From DASPWV01 sp046726375 (lineage in GTDB: Bacteria > Acidobacteriota > Vicinamibacteria > Vicinamibacterales > UBA2999), in NCBI GenBank assembly GCA_046726375.1, contig JBKPAJ010000062.1:48440-112439 (forward strand): a stretch of 64,000 bases of DNA, written 5' to 3'. A model generated the notes under the pieces. That model worked only from the letters and a program-made list of their open reading frames with translations. It made no database searches and was not told the origin of the DNA. Both the position numbers and the translations under genes were made by a program. Positions 1 to 7,993 of this stretch are shown here, one piece after another (position 1 is the first letter of the stretch; the number at the start of each line of letters is the position of its first letter).

Positions 1-13
1 GAAAGTCCGCCGC

Positions 14-403
14 ATGAAAGCGCTTGGACGCAACGACACGTCTGAGTTCCTGGTCCGCGAACCACCGGAGCTGCACGCCCTTGGCTGCTTTGTGCACGGG
101 GCTCTGACCGCGCTGCACGCGCTGGGCGCGGTGTACAACTGCCGACGCCGTAACTGGTGGGATGTGGCCGCGCACATTGCAGCCGCCCTCTATGATGCGC
201 GCTCGGTGCATCACCACTATCGCACCGAAAAAATCGCGAGGCGCCGAGTGTCGGCCGCTCGCGCGACCTTGGGCTCACGTTCCTCGCGATCAAACGCCGA
301 AGTCGCGACCGAGTGCGTTGTGCAAGGTGCTGGTCAATTCAGCCAGAATGCCCCTTGTCGCCATCCGGCTACTAGTCCCCTGGAAACGAGAGGCGTTGCA
401 TAA
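14..403 (+). CDS. small hypothetical protein, C-terminus runs into a palindromic element
   Basis: I do not recognise a named family. Residues about 24-70 look like real protein: a hydrophobic stretch, then Cys-Arg-Arg-Arg-Asn-Trp-Trp-Asp and an Ala-rich helix ending in Tyr-Asp-Ala-Arg-Ser and a His-rich patch. The rest is low-complexity and Arg/Ser-rich. The last dozen codons and the stop lie inside the left arm of the inverted repeat at 372-537, so the present C-terminus was probably created when that element inserted. The start is an ATG near the window edge without a clear Shine-Dalgarno sequence. It could be a fragment or a chance ORF. Confidence 0.35.
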   Translation: MKALGRNDTSEFLVREPPELHALGCFVHGALTALHALGAVYNCRRRNWWDVAAHIAAALYDARSVHHHYRTEKIARRRVSAARATLGSRSSRSNAEVATECVVQGAGQFSQNAPCRHPATSPLETRGVA

Positions 404-537
404 GTCCCGGAGCGCGGCGCCCGGATCGCAAGGCGCGCCGACCGCGCATGTTGCGCATATGCAAGGGAGAAGCAACGCCCCGAGCCGGGATGCCCCGCCC
501 GAGAATTATGCGATGCCTCTCGTTTCCAGGGGACTAG
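372..537. repeat. 166-bp palindromic element with 32-bp inverted ends (MITE/REP-like)
   Basis: The left end (372-403) and right end (506-537) are near-perfect inverted copies of about 32 bp with roughly two mismatches; the outer ends read CTAGTCCCCTGGAAACGAGA on each strand. The interior is also partly self-complementary, around the GCGCATGTTGCGCATATGC core near 446-464. There is no ORF of its own. This architecture fits a non-autonomous miniature transposable element or a REP/BIME unit mobilised in trans. I see no obvious target-site duplication. Confidence 0.75.
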
Positions 538-642
538 CCCCGACGAGCCTTCAGCAGCGCAACGGCGTTTATCGCTAGTCGAAGCGTCGAACCGGTAAAG
601 ACTCAATACTCCGCCACGCAATTTGTCGATGCCTTCCATGCC

Positions 643-1989
643 TCACTGCGGTGGAAGATCCCGCAACAGGTACACGGCCGATGACAGGTAGTAGTTTCGG
701 GCGATGGCGTTGATCTGCCGCTCGCCGAGCTCAATGAGTGCCTGGGCCTTGATCCTCTTCGCGCCAGTGTTTGCGGTGTCATTCTTCAAGACGTAGTCGG
801 CAAGTTCGGCCGCCCACTTGAAGTCGCTGGCGGCCAGCGCCGCGCGCCCGCGTGCCAACACCTGGTCGGGACCACCAATCAGGGCGACCAGCTTTGCTGC
901 GCGATCCTTCTCAGGAAGGGGAGACAGGTTGGTGGCGTTTCCGTCGAACCAGCCGACACGGTCCGCGTAGATGCCGCGCACGGTCCACTCGACGCCGCCG
1001 TAGAACTCCTGGAGGTATGGGTTCTCCGCCAGAGGGGGTGGAAGCTTGACGTGCTGCACCAGTTCGTCGGGACGTTGGCCCTGCTTCATCCCCTGGATCG
1101 TCTGATCGAGAATGGACTTGATGCCATCGCGGTACGCCGTGAGCGCGGCGCGCGCGGCGGCGCCACCCAGAACGGGGCGCGTGTGGCTCGGCACCACGTC
1201 CTCCGGTCCCAGCTCGATCATCTTCTCCAGACTGGCGATCCAATCTTCGGGAGTACGTGGCCGCGCGCCCCGAATCGGGCTGATGTTGGGGAAGGCGCGC
1301 AGGAAGTCGTCTCCGGGCATCAAGACGCGCTTCTCAGGCAGCCAGACCGAGATTGCGTCCGCGGTCTCGCCGGGTGTGTACAGAAGCTGCAGCCGCACGC
1401 CGGCAATCGTCAGCAGCAGTTGGTCGCCGCTGAACGTGCGCGTGGGAGGCAGGTGCCCTTCCCGAGTAGGAGGCGTGACCCGCCCATATTCCATTTGAAC
1501 GCCCGCGTTGATATACATCGGCTCCGGCAGCGCCATGCCGAACTGGTCGCCGCCATCGCGCCCGGCGCGGCCGATGTCCAGCACCGCCTCGACGAGCCGC
1601 TGATGGCTAAAGATCTCAGGATGATCCGTTCCGGCAAAAACACGCGCCCCGCCGGTGTGGTCCGGGTGGGAGTGGGTGTAGATGATCGCACGCACCGGCG
1701 CGCGGAGTAGATCGCCGAACGCGGTCCTGATGGCGCGCGCGGCCACTGGGTCCGTGGCCGTATCCACGAGGATGGACCCGGTGTCGCCCTGGATCAGGAT
1801 CACGTTGCTGGCCGAGTAACCCACGGCCACGTACACACCGTCGGTGACCCGGATCACTTCCTTGCGGAACTCGTTCGACTGCGCCCGTAATTTCTCGCGT
1901 TCGGTGTAATCCTGGGCAGCCGCAGAGATGCACGAGGCGAGGAGCACCGTCATCGCCACTGCGGATGTCCGACAAACCCAACCCTGCAT
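643..1989 (-). CDS. exported metallo-beta-lactamase-fold hydrolase, alkylsulfatase-like
   Basis: This is a 448-residue secreted hydrolase of the MBL superfamily. An N-terminal signal sequence ends in Leu-Ala-Ser-Cys at residue 20, which would serve as a lipobox. The metal-binding HxHxDH motif is at residues 106-111 (THSHPDHTGG), and more ligands lie in the GETADAI and PSHTRP segments. The last ~90 residues match the alkylsulfatase dimerisation domain (GGPDQVLARG, then DFKWAAELADYVL and KRIKAQALIELG). SdsA1/YjcS-type alkylsulfatases carry a further SCP2-like C-terminal domain, which is absent here, so the substrate is uncertain. A GGGAG Shine-Dalgarno precedes the ATG. It stands alone, transcribed leftward. 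Confidence 0.88.
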   Translation of the reverse strand: MQGWVCRTSAVAMTVLLASCISAAAQDYTEREKLRAQSNEFRKEVIRVTDGVYVAVGYSASNVILIQGDTGSILVDTATDPVAARAIRTAFGDLLRAPVRAIIYTHSHPDHTGGARVFAGTDHPEIFSHQRLVEAVLDIGRAGRDGGDQFGMALPEPMYINAGVQMEYGRVTPPTREGHLPPTRTFSGDQLLLTIAGVRLQLLYTPGETADAISVWLPEKRVLMPGDDFLRAFPNISPIRGARPRTPEDWIASLEKMIELGPEDVVPSHTRPVLGGAAARAALTAYRDGIKSILDQTIQGMKQGQRPDELVQHVKLPPPLAENPYLQEFYGGVEWTVRGIYADRVGWFDGNATNLSPLPEKDRAAKLVALIGGPDQVLARGRAALAASDFKWAAELADYVLKNDTANTGAKRIKAQALIELGERQINAIARNYYLSSAVYLLRDLPPQ

Positions 1990-2047
1990 CTGATTCTCCC
2001 GTTAGTGTGTCTTAAGGATAAGACTCAGACGCCGAGGATTTAGACCC

Positions 2048-2389
2048 CTATTTCGCCGTTGGAACCGGCAGGACCTGGAGATCGATCTGAACGATGTGAC
2101 GGCGATTCGGGCGGTGGGCCTTCAGCGCGTGGTGGCCGTGCGTCAGGGCACCGAGCGGCCCATGTGCGAGGACGCGGGTCTCCGCCCAGCGGGTCCACTG
2201 GCCGTTCCTCGCCTGGAGCCATCGCATCTTGACGATCCACTGACGCGTGGGTGGTTGACGTTTTCGCGGTGTGCCGTGCCGGTTGCAGGTGCCGCAGGTA
2301 TCGCAGTAGCTACGCTGACGGCACTGACGGCAGGTTTCGAGGTTCTGTGCGCCGCAGGTGGCGCAGTGTCGGTGTTGTGTGTCTCTCAA
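2048..2389 (-). CDS. small protein with N-terminal CxxC zinc ribbon
   Basis: The ORF has 113 residues. The first 35 contain four CxxC pairs (CATC, CRQC, CDTC and a following Cys), typical of a small zinc-binding ribbon; the rest is basic with Trp-rich and His-rich stretches and no family I can name. It starts with TTG, but a strong GGGAGG Shine-Dalgarno sits six bases upstream, which is the main reason to believe it. That Shine-Dalgarno and the start codon lie inside an inverted repeat (2381-2429), so translation may be controlled by a hairpin. Function unknown; nucleic-acid binding is a guess from the Cys pairs and basic tail. Confidence 0.5.
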   Translation of the reverse strand: MRDTQHRHCATCGAQNLETCRQCRQRSYCDTCGTCNRHGTPRKRQPPTRQWIVKMRWLQARNGQWTRWAETRVLAHGPLGALTHGHHALKAHRPNRRHIVQIDLQVLPVPTAK

Positions 2390-2429
2390 GGTAACCTCCC
2401 TTTGCAGAACAAGGGAGTTACCTGAGACA
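2381..2429 (-). promoter_or_regulatory. inverted repeat covering the RBS and start of the zinc-ribbon ORF
   Basis: In the leftward transcript, an arm beginning GTCTCAGGTAACTCCCTT pairs, after a loop of about 10 bases, with AAGGGAGGTTACC followed by TTGAGAGAC. The second arm contains both the GGGAGG Shine-Dalgarno and the TTG initiation codon. The hairpin could mask translation initiation. Alternatively it is simply the end of a mobile element. Seen directly in sequence; the regulatory role is inference. Confidence 0.5.
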
Positions 2430-2579
2430 CTATCGGGCCGAAGGGGTGAACGCCTACGGCGTCATGCACGCGCAGGCGGGCGCACGCGGCACACCCCGTG
2501 CCAAGGGTTTCTGCGGACTGCGCCGTCAGCAGCGTCAGCCCCCTACCCTCTCGGGTTGTTCACTCAGTGGGATCGCCCC

Positions 2580-2846
2580 ATGCCTACCCCGACTAAAATA
2601 TGCACTTGCCGCTGCCCGGCTGATGCCCGTTCGGACGGTGCGATGATCATGCTCATTACCGCGCTTGCACTGATTGCTGTCGGTGTGCTGATCACCGTTT
2701 GTGGCTTGGCTCCGTGGTCGTTTGACTTCTCCGTTGCCGTCATGAACGGCTGGCATGTGACCGTCTTTCCTCCGCCGCCGCTCGTCGGTTTGGTCGTGAT
2801 GATGAGTGGCATCGTTGCCCTGCTCGCGTCCCCTCTTTGGCGGTGA
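2580..2846 (+). CDS. small two-helix membrane protein
   Basis: The predicted protein has 88 residues. After a short N-terminal part with Cys-Thr-Cys-Arg-Cys, two hydrophobic helices follow: MLITALALIAVGVLITVCG (about residues 24-42) and LVGLVVMMSGIVALLA (about residues 66-82), separated by a loop with a Pro-Pro-Pro-Pro run. The ATG at 2580 is preferred because the longer upstream reading is Arg/Pro-rich and not protein-like. A second start at 2643 would retain both helices. No Shine-Dalgarno stands out and no family is recognised. Confidence 0.42.
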   Translation: MPTPTKICTCRCPADARSDGAMIMLITALALIAVGVLITVCGLAPWSFDFSVAVMNGWHVTVFPPPPLVGLVVMMSGIVALLASPLWR

Positions 2847-3032
2847 GCCAATTTTCCGCGCTTCACGAAGGTTCCTTCGCTACCAGGCAGCACCGCACGT
2901 CGCAACTGCGTCAGCCCTACCCCACCTCCGCTTTTCCTGCACCCCCGCCGCCAGAGACAAAGTGACATCGGATTTTTGATCAGCCCCACGCGAGTATTGC
3001 AGGGAGCCGTGTGCGATGTGATCCTCTGACTC

Positions 3033-3754
3033 GTGGCTCGACGCTGCATTTTCTGCGGTGGTGAACCGACAACACAAGAACATGTAGAGCCGCAGTGGTT
3101 GATCAGACTGTTTCCCGAGAGCACCATTCAGTCCATCGCGGCGAGCGCAGCTGGCTGGCACGAACCATTGAACTGACCTTCGGCGTTGCCTGCGCGAAAT
3201 GCAACAACAGCTGGATGTTGCAGCTGGAGAGCATCTGCCGGCCAATTCTGACGCCAATGGTGCTGGGGGAGGTCGTGAGCCTTTCACGCGAGGAGCGGAT
3301 CATGGTAGGCGCTTGGACGGTCAAGACCGCGATGGTGGGCGAGCAGACGGTCGAAGACGCGCAACCATACTGGCGTGATGATGAGCGACAGGCGTTCCGA
3401 GAGACAGGCCGCACTCGCGGCGACACGCAGGTCGTCGCGGCGGCCTATCGTGGCAGCGGCTTGGTGTTCATTAATCCGGGCCTATTCGTCGTGAAACGCA
3501 TTTCCGCCGAAGGCGAAGCCGCTCCGGCGGTCAATACGACCCTGATGGTGGGCGCTTTGGTCCTCCAGGTCAGAGCGAATCGGTACACTGAAGTCACGGG
3601 GCGCATATTGTTAAACTTGCCTAGTCCCGGCGTGGATCGGACTATTCTTCTATGGCCACCAGGCGGGGACAGCGCCGTGCAATGGCTACGTCCAGGCACC
3701 GTGCCATTTGACACCGAGGCGTTGCACCTGTTCGCACACGGGCGTCCCAGCTGA
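3033..3754 (+). pseudogene. frameshifted HNH-endonuclease-like gene
   Basis: Two adjacent frames together encode one protein. From the GTG at 3033 the first frame reads a CxxC segment (RRCIFCGGEPTTQEHVEPQW), the usual N-terminus of small HNH-like proteins with CxxC and EHV...PQW. It stops near 3174. The second frame, open from 3095, continues with GVACAKCNNSW, the second CxxC/CNN-W motif of the same family, then about 180 residues to a stop at 3754. The Cys pairs of one zinc-binding HNH core are therefore split across frames, so a -1/+2 shift lies between about 3095 and 3174. It may be a decaying gene, a sequencing error or, less likely, programmed frameshifting. Confidence 0.65.
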
Positions 3755-4015
3755 GCGTCGGCTTACCCAAACCCAGCCATCCGCCCAACATCCCGAAACA
3801 TGTCCTCTGGACGCGGACGAAGAACTCACGCATTGCGGAGGCTCGCGTGCGGCAGACCGCTAACGGCCCGGAGCTGCGCCTAGCAGACACCGAGGTCAAT
3901 GATTTCGGCTAACCTCCGGCTAACCGTCGCGCTGCATGGCCCACTTCTGCGCTGCATAGCTGCAGACGCTTCATCTTTCCTTGAGGTTTTCCACAACTCC
4001 GGCCGGAGTTGCGTG

Positions 4016-4099
4016 TGCCGGGGGCGGGGATCGAACCCGCACGGCCTTGCGGCCTCAGGATTTTAAGTCCTGTGCGTCTGCCAGTTCCGCCACCCCGGC
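4016..4099 (-). tRNA. tRNA-Leu (UAA)
   Basis: Read on the minus strand, the sequence folds as a class II tRNA: acceptor GCCGGGG pairs with CCCCGGC, the discriminator is A, the anticodon loop contains CTTAAAA giving anticodon UAA, a long variable arm (GAGGCCGCAAGGCC) follows, and the T-arm is GCGGGTTCGATCCCCGC. The long variable arm plus UAA identify leucine. CCA is not encoded. About 84 nt. Confidence 0.95.
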
Positions 4100-4165
4100 T
4101 CGGCCTTCAATTGTACGAGCAATCGGCGGATCGACGCCGCGGCGCGCAAGGGCTACGCTTTACGG

Positions 4166-4879
4166 ATGCACCGGGATATTGCCGTTCGCGTCGCTGCGCT
4201 CGAATGGCCGACACTCGCTGAGAGCCTCGCGAGTCACGGTTATGCGAAAACTGCTGCCCTGCTCACGGCCGAAGAGTGCCGCGGACTGGTTGCGTCGTAC
4301 GACGATGACGTTCGCTTTCGCAGCCGCATCGACATGGCGCGGTTCCGGTTTGGCGAAGGTGACTACAAGTACTTCGCGTATCCACTGCCCGCGGTGGTCG
4401 AGCAGCTGCGGCGCGCGTTGTATCCGCATCTCGCGCCGATCGCCAACCGATGGTGGAGCGATCTCGGTGAACGCGATCGCTTTCCTGAGACGCTCGATGG
4501 ACTGCTCAAACGGTGTCATACGAGCGGGCAACAGCGGCCAACGCCACTATTGCTGCAATACAAAGAAGGCGGCTACAACTGTCTCCATCAGGATCTCTAC
4601 GGAGACGTCTATTTTCCGCTGCAGGTCGCTGTCTTCCTCAGCGCGCCCGATGTCGATTACACCGGCGGCGAGTTCCTGCTCGTGGAACAACGCCCGCGCG
4701 CGCAATCAGCGGGGGAAGCGATCCGGCCGAACCAGGGAGAGGCAGTGATCTTCACGACGCGCGTGCGGCCAGTGCAAGGCACGCGTGGGTTTTATCGCGT
4801 CAACGTGCGGCACGGCGTGAGCCGGGTGCGGTCGGGCAGGCGGCACACCCTTGGAATCATCTTTCACGATGCAAAGTGA
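4166..4879 (+). CDS. 2-oxoglutarate/Fe(II)-dependent oxygenase family protein
   Basis: The 237-residue protein ends in a double-stranded beta-helix oxygenase domain. The iron triad is visible: H141 and D143 in CLHQDLYGD and the distal H216 in VNVRHGVS, with R226 ten residues on as the likely 2-oxoglutarate ligand. The upstream half has a conserved FRFGEGDYKYF segment. Such proteins hydroxylate a protein or small-molecule substrate, consuming O2 and 2-oxoglutarate; the substrate cannot be read from sequence. No signal peptide, so it is cytoplasmic. It is a single gene between the tRNA and the MATE exporter. Confidence 0.88.
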   Translation: MHRDIAVRVAALEWPTLAESLASHGYAKTAALLTAEECRGLVASYDDDVRFRSRIDMARFRFGEGDYKYFAYPLPAVVEQLRRALYPHLAPIANRWWSDLGERDRFPETLDGLLKRCHTSGQQRPTPLLLQYKEGGYNCLHQDLYGDVYFPLQVAVFLSAPDVDYTGGEFLLVEQRPRAQSAGEAIRPNQGEAVIFTTRVRPVQGTRGFYRVNVRHGVSRVRSGRRHTLGIIFHDAK

Positions 4880-5261
4880 CGATCGATCTTCGGACGAGCG
4901 CACATGGGATGATTGTCCAATCGGATCTGCGATCCCAAATCTACAATCTGCAATCGCTGTCTCCGCCAAGCTCTCCCAGACGCTCCACGTCAAAAGGACC
5001 GACTGACGGCCAACTGAAGAATCGCGGCGGAGTCGAGCTGACGGTTCGCGAGGTGCCGATAGATCTGGTGGCGGCTTGGACGCCGAATCGCGGCCTGAGG
5101 CGAAAATCGATCGTTGCCAGCGGCACCGTAAGGTCGGTGCGCTCGTCGAGCGGATTGGCGCAGGCCGCTCACGTTTGCGCAAACGAGCTCGCGGCAGTGC
5201 CGAAGACCCAACACCACCGCGAGAATCGAGAGTTGCAATCGAAGTCATTATTGCGCATCCT
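4880..5261. other. gene-free stretch with a short repeat
   Basis: No convincing gene is visible. Positions about 4923-4955 carry a GATC-CCAAATCTACAATCTGCAATC stretch related to the short-period intergenic repeats seen elsewhere. Several overlapping ORFs exist on both strands but are Arg/Ser/Pro-rich with no recognisable family; a decayed gene fragment on the minus strand around 4941-5130 cannot be ruled out. Confidence 0.4.
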
Positions 5262-6641
5262 TCAGACCCGTTTCAGTTTCCAGCGTCCTTGGCGGAACAA
5301 CACCGCGCTGACAACCGCCACCGTGGAAAACGCGACAGTGATCGCGATGTAAACACCGCGCGGGCCCATGTCGAGCCGCAACGCGAGCAGCCATGCCAGC
5401 GGGATCTCCCACAACCAGAAACAGCCGAAGTTGATCCACGTCGGCGTCCAGGTGTCACCAGCGCCGTTGAACGACTGCGTGAGTACCATGCCGTAGGCAT
5501 AGAACACGTATCCCGACGCGACGATCCGCAGGCAGTTGATCGCATGTCGCGCGACCTCGGGATCTGCCGTAAAGATCGACACGATTGCCGGCGCAAACGT
5601 GATGAAGACGATCCCGACGCACCCGAGAAAGATGAAGTTGTAGAAGCCGGCTGTCCACACGGCACGCTCCGCGCGTTCCGGCTTGCCCGCCCCGAGCGCC
5701 TGACCCACCATCGTGGCCGCGGCGTTGCCGAGCCCCCACGAGGGCAGCAGCGCGAAGATGATGGTGCGGATGCCGATGGTGTAGCCCGCGAGCGCCGTGC
5801 TGCCAAACATCGAGATCACTCGCACGAGACCAATCCAGCTCGTGGTCTGCAGGAGGATCTGCAACAAGCCGGATCCCGACAACCGGCACATGCTCCACAT
5901 CACCGACGGGATCACTCGCAGATGGCGTCGCTGCACGTGGATTCTGCCCTGCCCCGACATGAGGACCCAGAGCTGCACGAGCACCGCGGTCCCGCGGCCG
6001 GTTGTGGTGGCGACGGCGGCACCGACGACGCCCAGCTCGGGGAACGGTCCGAGACCGAAGATCAAGCACGGATCGAGCAAGAGATTGAAACCATTGGCCA
6101 ACCACAGCACGCGCATGGCCACCGCGGCATCGCCGGCGCCGCGGAAGATCGCATTCTGCAGGAACAGCAGCATGATGGCGGCGTTGCCGCCGAGCATGAT
6201 CATCGTGAAGCGCGCGTTGTCGCCGAGCAGCGCGGGCTCCGCGCCCATCAGCGCCAGCAGCCGCCGTGCGTTGAGCACGCCGAGGATGCCAAGCGCCGTC
6301 GACACCAGGAGTCCCAGCGCCAGCACCTGCACGGCGGCCTGCGCCGCGCCTTCGAGATCCTTCTCACCAATCCGCCGCGAGACCGTGGCCGTCGCCCCGA
6401 TGCACAGCGCCATCGCCACCGAGTAGATGATCGCGAGCATCGACTCGGTGAGGCCCACCGTCGCCACGGCATCGGGACCGAGGCGCGCGACGAAGAACAC
6501 ATCCACGATGGCGAAGAGCGACTCCATGCTCATCTCCATCACCATCGGAATGGCGAGGACGACGATGGCCGGGCCCACCGGACCTTCCGTGTAATCGCGC
6601 GCGGATCCGCGCAACGCTTCTTTGACGAGCGTCCAGCTCAT
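5262..6641 (-). CDS. MATE-family multidrug/Na+ antiporter
   Basis: The predicted inner-membrane protein of 459 residues has about twelve hydrophobic helices in two related halves, as in the MatE family (DinF/NorM-like). Family-typical segments include AIPMVMEMSMESLFAIVDVF near the N-terminus with FFVARLGPDAVATVGL after it, and QALGAGKPERAERAVW between the halves. MATE proteins export cationic compounds or metabolites in exchange for Na+ or H+; the substrate is unknown. I chose the ATG at 6641 (MSWTLVKE). An in-frame GTG at 6662 adds seven residues but has no better ribosome-binding site. Confidence 0.93.
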   Translation of the reverse strand: MSWTLVKEALRGSARDYTEGPVGPAIVVLAIPMVMEMSMESLFAIVDVFFVARLGPDAVATVGLTESMLAIIYSVAMALCIGATATVSRRIGEKDLEGAAQAAVQVLALGLLVSTALGILGVLNARRLLALMGAEPALLGDNARFTMIMLGGNAAIMLLFLQNAIFRGAGDAAVAMRVLWLANGFNLLLDPCLIFGLGPFPELGVVGAAVATTTGRGTAVLVQLWVLMSGQGRIHVQRRHLRVIPSVMWSMCRLSGSGLLQILLQTTSWIGLVRVISMFGSTALAGYTIGIRTIIFALLPSWGLGNAAATMVGQALGAGKPERAERAVWTAGFYNFIFLGCVGIVFITFAPAIVSIFTADPEVARHAINCLRIVASGYVFYAYGMVLTQSFNGAGDTWTPTWINFGCFWLWEIPLAWLLALRLDMGPRGVYIAITVAFSTVAVVSAVLFRQGRWKLKRV

Positions 6642-6866
6642 ATGAAATACCTGCACCGGCACAGCGATCTGCGCGGCTGCCGAACCGAGTTACGAGACCG
6701 ACGGGATTAGGAGAGAGAGCCGACGCTGCGCACGGCGGCGTCGTGCGTGGTAATCCCGATGGCGGCAATGACTGCCGGGTGGCACGGCACGAACATGGAG
6801 GTAGTGAGCCGTTTCATGGGATTGACCGGAGCGAGCATCGTAACCGCAAACGATACCCGCACGCAA
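6642..6866. other. intergenic, nothing recognised
   Basis: This 225-bp gap separates the MATE start from the stop of the next gene on the same strand. ORFs crossing it are short and not protein-like. No terminator or promoter stands out by eye. Confidence 0.4.
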
Positions 6867-7232
6867 CTAATGGACGGAAGTCGAGGCGGAAGAGTTCCGC
6901 ATCACGCGCTGAATCATCGACGTGAGCTTGTCTTCGCTGATGTCGAGCGGCCCGGCGCTCGCGCTGCCCATTTGCATCTCGAGGTGAACGAGCACGCCGC
7001 CGGTTTCGTACGGACTGACGATCCAACTGAACCCGCGCAGCGTGACCTGTGGCGGCTCGCCGCCTGGATTCTTCTCGCGCTCGAGCGCGAGCAGCATTTC
7101 TGAAAGCAGCTGGTAAACTTCCTCATCGGTCCAGTCATCGGCCCGTGACGGCAGGTCCGTAATGCTGTGGGTCGTCGCGTGCTCGGTGCCGCGTACCCAA
7201 ACATCCACTTCGATTGATCGGGGCATCGTCAT
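6867..7232 (-). CDS. conserved hypothetical protein, operon partner of enoyl-CoA hydratase
   Basis: The cytoplasmic protein has 121 residues and a balanced composition, giving a mixed alpha/beta impression: an N-terminal strand (RSIEVDVWVRG), an acidic helix (DDWTDEEVYQLLSEMLLALERE) and then two strands (VTLRGFSWIVSPYETGGVLVHLEMQ). I do not recognise a named family. The ATG at 7232 overlaps the stop of the upstream enoyl-CoA hydratase as ATGA, which implies translational coupling and decides the start over ATG 7244. It is the last gene of the leftward YihY-DUF255-hydratase group. Confidence 0.72.
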   Translation of the reverse strand: MTMPRSIEVDVWVRGTEHATTHSITDLPSRADDWTDEEVYQLLSEMLLALEREKNPGGEPPQVTLRGFSWIVSPYETGGVLVHLEMQMGSASAGPLDISEDKLTSMIQRVMRNSSASTSVH

Positions 7233-7993
7233 GAGTCGTGCCATTCCGGCGCCCGCTTTGCAAGCCACGCCTCGATCCCTTCAACCGCGTCAGCAGTCTG
7301 AAGCAGTCGATCGAGGTATTGCCGTTCCGCGGCGGCAAGGGCCGGCTCGGCGACCGCCCGCAGCGTGAGACGCGAGGCTTCGGCGGCGTGCGACAAGGCA
7401 ATTGCCGAGCGTGGTGCGAGATGCCGATCGAACCAGTCTCGTGCAGCGTGAACCAGGGAAACGTTCGCAGCGACGATCGAGAGCAGTCCTGCCTCGTGCC
7501 AGTACTGCGCCGGCCGCGGCTCGCCGGTCACGATCGCGCGCCCCGCGCGCGATGCGCCAACACGCGGCGGCAACAGCGCTGCGCCGCCGGGCGGGAATGC
7601 CGCCAGCCGAATCTCGGGAAAACCAAGCGTCGCGCCAGCATCGGCAATGATGTCGTCGCACGCGAGCGCGAGCTCGAAGCCGCCGCCGAGACACCGGCCT
7701 TTCACAAGGGCCGCAGTCGGGGCGGGGAACGCGAGCAGTTCGTTGAGCAACGCGTGCGTCTCGCGGAGCAGATCAGGCAGCCTCGAAGGGAGATGTTCGG
7801 GGATGCTCGCGCCAAAACTGAAGTCCTCGCCGCTTCCCTCAATCGTCAGCCACTTCAACCCGCGACGGTGGCGCGCGTCAGCAAGCGTTTTTCTCAACAC
7901 TCGAATGACGTCGAGCGATAACACGTTGCCCGGCGGCGCCGCCAGGCCGATGCGCAACCACCCGCCGTTACGCTCGACCAGCGTTTCGATCAC
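7229..7993 (-). CDS. enoyl-CoA hydratase/isomerase family protein, dienoyl-CoA hydratase-like
   Basis: The protein has 254 residues and a crotonase fold. The oxyanion-hole strands are visible as EDFSFGASIPEHLP (about 55-68) and VKGRCLGGGFELALACDD (about 98-115). The FSFGAS-EHLP wording is typical of cyclohexa-1,5-diene-1-carbonyl-CoA hydratases of anaerobic benzoyl-CoA breakdown, but no other genes of that pathway are nearby, so this name is only a resemblance. It overlaps the DUF255 gene by 4 nt (ATGA) upstream and the small hypothetical downstream, forming a tight operon. Confidence 0.85.
   Translation of the reverse strand: MIETLVERNGGWLRIGLAAPPGNVLSLDVIRVLRKTLADARHRRGLKWLTIEGSGEDFSFGASIPEHLPSRLPDLLRETHALLNELLAFPAPTAALVKGRCLGGGFELALACDDIIADAGATLGFPEIRLAAFPPGGAALLPPRVGASRAGRAIVTGEPRPAQYWHEAGLLSIVAANVSLVHAARDWFDRHLAPRSAIALSHAAEASRLTLRAVAEPALAAAERQYLDRLLQTADAVEGIEAWLAKRAPEWHDS

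Noticed and set aside
4016..4099. Integration of a genomic island at the tRNA-Leu gene
   Set aside because: The accessory-looking DNA lies on its 3' side (1-4 kb), but no integrase and no duplicated tRNA 3' end are visible in the window.
4941..5238. Minus-strand ORFs in the gap after the 2OG oxygenase
   Set aside because: Some segments look protein-like (LATIDFRLRPRFG) but no continuous family match; could be a degraded fragment, not supportable.
5076..6710. 544-codon open frame on the plus strand opposite the MATE gene
   Set aside because: It is rich in Arg, His, Asp and Glu with no hydrophobic core, and exactly mirrors the MATE reading on the other strand. It is a GC-rich shadow frame.
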